Origin: Cellulomonas sp. SLBN-39
GTDB lineage: Bacteria > Actinomycetota > Actinomycetes > Actinomycetales > Cellulomonadaceae
Length of the DNA: 64,000 bases
Reading direction: 5' to 3'
NCBI RefSeq assembly: GCF_006715865.1
Contig: NZ_VFOA01000001.1
Coordinates: forward strand, 3,348,001 to 3,412,000
The notes beneath the pieces were generated by a model. The model did not search any database and was not told the DNA's origin. It saw only the letters and a program-made list of their open reading frames with translations. Each line of letters starts with the position of its first letter. Position 1 is the stretch's first letter. Below, piece by piece: positions 63,591-64,000 of this stretch. The translations under genes and the position numbers were made by a program.

Positions 63591-63623
63591 GCCGCCAGGA
63601 CCGAGCACGAAGGACCATCTCTG

Positions 63624-63929
63624 ATGAGCGACCACTCCCTCGCCCACCGCGCCCAGCACGTGACCCGCACCGAGACGGTCCACCTGCCCCCGAGCGCCCC
63701 GCCGACCAACCACGGCCGCACCCTCGCGGCGTGGGTGACCACCTGGACGGTCGTGGCGGGCTTCGTCGTCGCCGCGCTCGGCGTCGCCTTCGCGCTCGTG
63801 TGGCTGGCCTGGGTCGGCGCCGCCGTCACCGTCGGGGGCATGGTCCTCGGCAAGGTGCTGCAGGTCCTCGGCCACGGCCAGGGCGGCGCGGCCACGCTCG
63901 CCCGCCAGGCCCGGCGCGGCGGGCACTGA
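63624..63929 (+). CDS. HGxxPAAW family small membrane protein
   Basis: 101 residues from ATG 63624 with GAAGGACC upstream. N-terminal polar segment, then NHGRTLAAWVTTWTVVAGFV, which matches the HGxxPAAW motif (with Thr-Leu variants), and a second helix (VWLAWVGAAVTVGGMVLGK). Two membrane segments. The family normally lies between the trp membrane protein and trpC. Function unknown. Sequence after 63929 to the end contains only a GAGAGGA site at 63991-63997, probably for the next trp gene. Confidence 0.85.
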   Translation: MSDHSLAHRAQHVTRTETVHLPPSAPPTNHGRTLAAWVTTWTVVAGFVVAALGVAFALVWLAWVGAAVTVGGMVLGKVLQVLGHGQGGAATLARQARRGGH

Positions 63930-64000
63930 CGCCCACCGGGGCCTGACGCCCACCGACGGGCTCGCGCGCAGCGAGCGCCGACCGCACCCCGAGAGGACCG

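Noticed and set aside
1..64000. Insertion sequences, prophage or integrase genes
   Set aside because: No transposase, integrase or phage structural protein, and no long terminal repeats, were seen in any frame.

Overview
The window is about 74% GC and comes from an actinobacterium, most likely Cellulomonas or a close relative in the Micrococcales. Supporting evidence is the complete Pup-proteasome locus (mpa, dop, pup, prcB, prcA, pafA), the mycothiol ligase mshC, the ClpP pair with a ClgR/PopR-type regulator, a secreted pectate lyase with a Pro/Thr linker and carbohydrate-binding module, and many GTG starts. Most of the sequence is densely coding chromosomal core. I see no transposase, prophage or CRISPR.

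Region by region. 1-3.1 kb: 3' part of the error-prone polymerase dnaE2. 3.2-10.9 kb: small lipoprotein and membrane genes, an AI-2E-family permease, a TetR regulator divergent from a membrane protein/CPBP protease pair, an AraC/GyrI-type regulator, a quinone-reductase-like oxidoreductase divergent from its MarR regulator, and kptA. 10.8-17.3 kb: a minus-strand operon of jetA-jetB-jetC (Wadjet/MksBEF-type SMC complex), followed by two small membrane/lipoprotein genes where jetD would be expected. 17.5-20.8 kb: pectate lyase with a recognisable promoter and operator, then a scar where two broken genes abut. 20.9-26 kb: SRPBCC protein, tRNA-Leu(GAG), PopR-like regulator with two clpP genes, hydrolase, fructosamine kinase, Lrp regulator. 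26.2-41.9 kb: ald, epimerase, two metallopeptidases, aldo/keto reductase, uppP, corA, mshC, PAC2 protein, an unusual MCP-like protein, HAD phosphatase, RecB-like nuclease, site-2 protease. 42-54.4 kb: trmI and the Pup-proteasome locus, interrupted by a 1,532-residue membrane protein on the opposite strand. 54.5-64 kb: lipoprotein FKBP, hisF, a heterodimeric ABC exporter, hisI, trpE and trp-associated membrane genes, leading towards the rest of the trp operon.

How genes work together. Pup is ligated to targets by PafA, removed by Dop, and pupylated proteins are unfolded by Mpa into the PrcA/PrcB chamber. Two divergent regulator/target pairs (TetR, MarR) carry repeated palindromes that look like their operators. 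A -10-like hexamer (TANNNT or close) lies 6-8 nt upstream of the start codon in about twenty genes, pointing to widespread leaderless transcription, and it helps choose several start codons.

Main points of interest: a Wadjet-type SMC operon without its JetD nuclease subunit; the multi-copy MarR and TetR operators; the PopR-like boxes around clpP; the gene-gene scar at 19.58 kb; and the MCP-like protein with its sensor domain placed after a minimal signalling hairpin.
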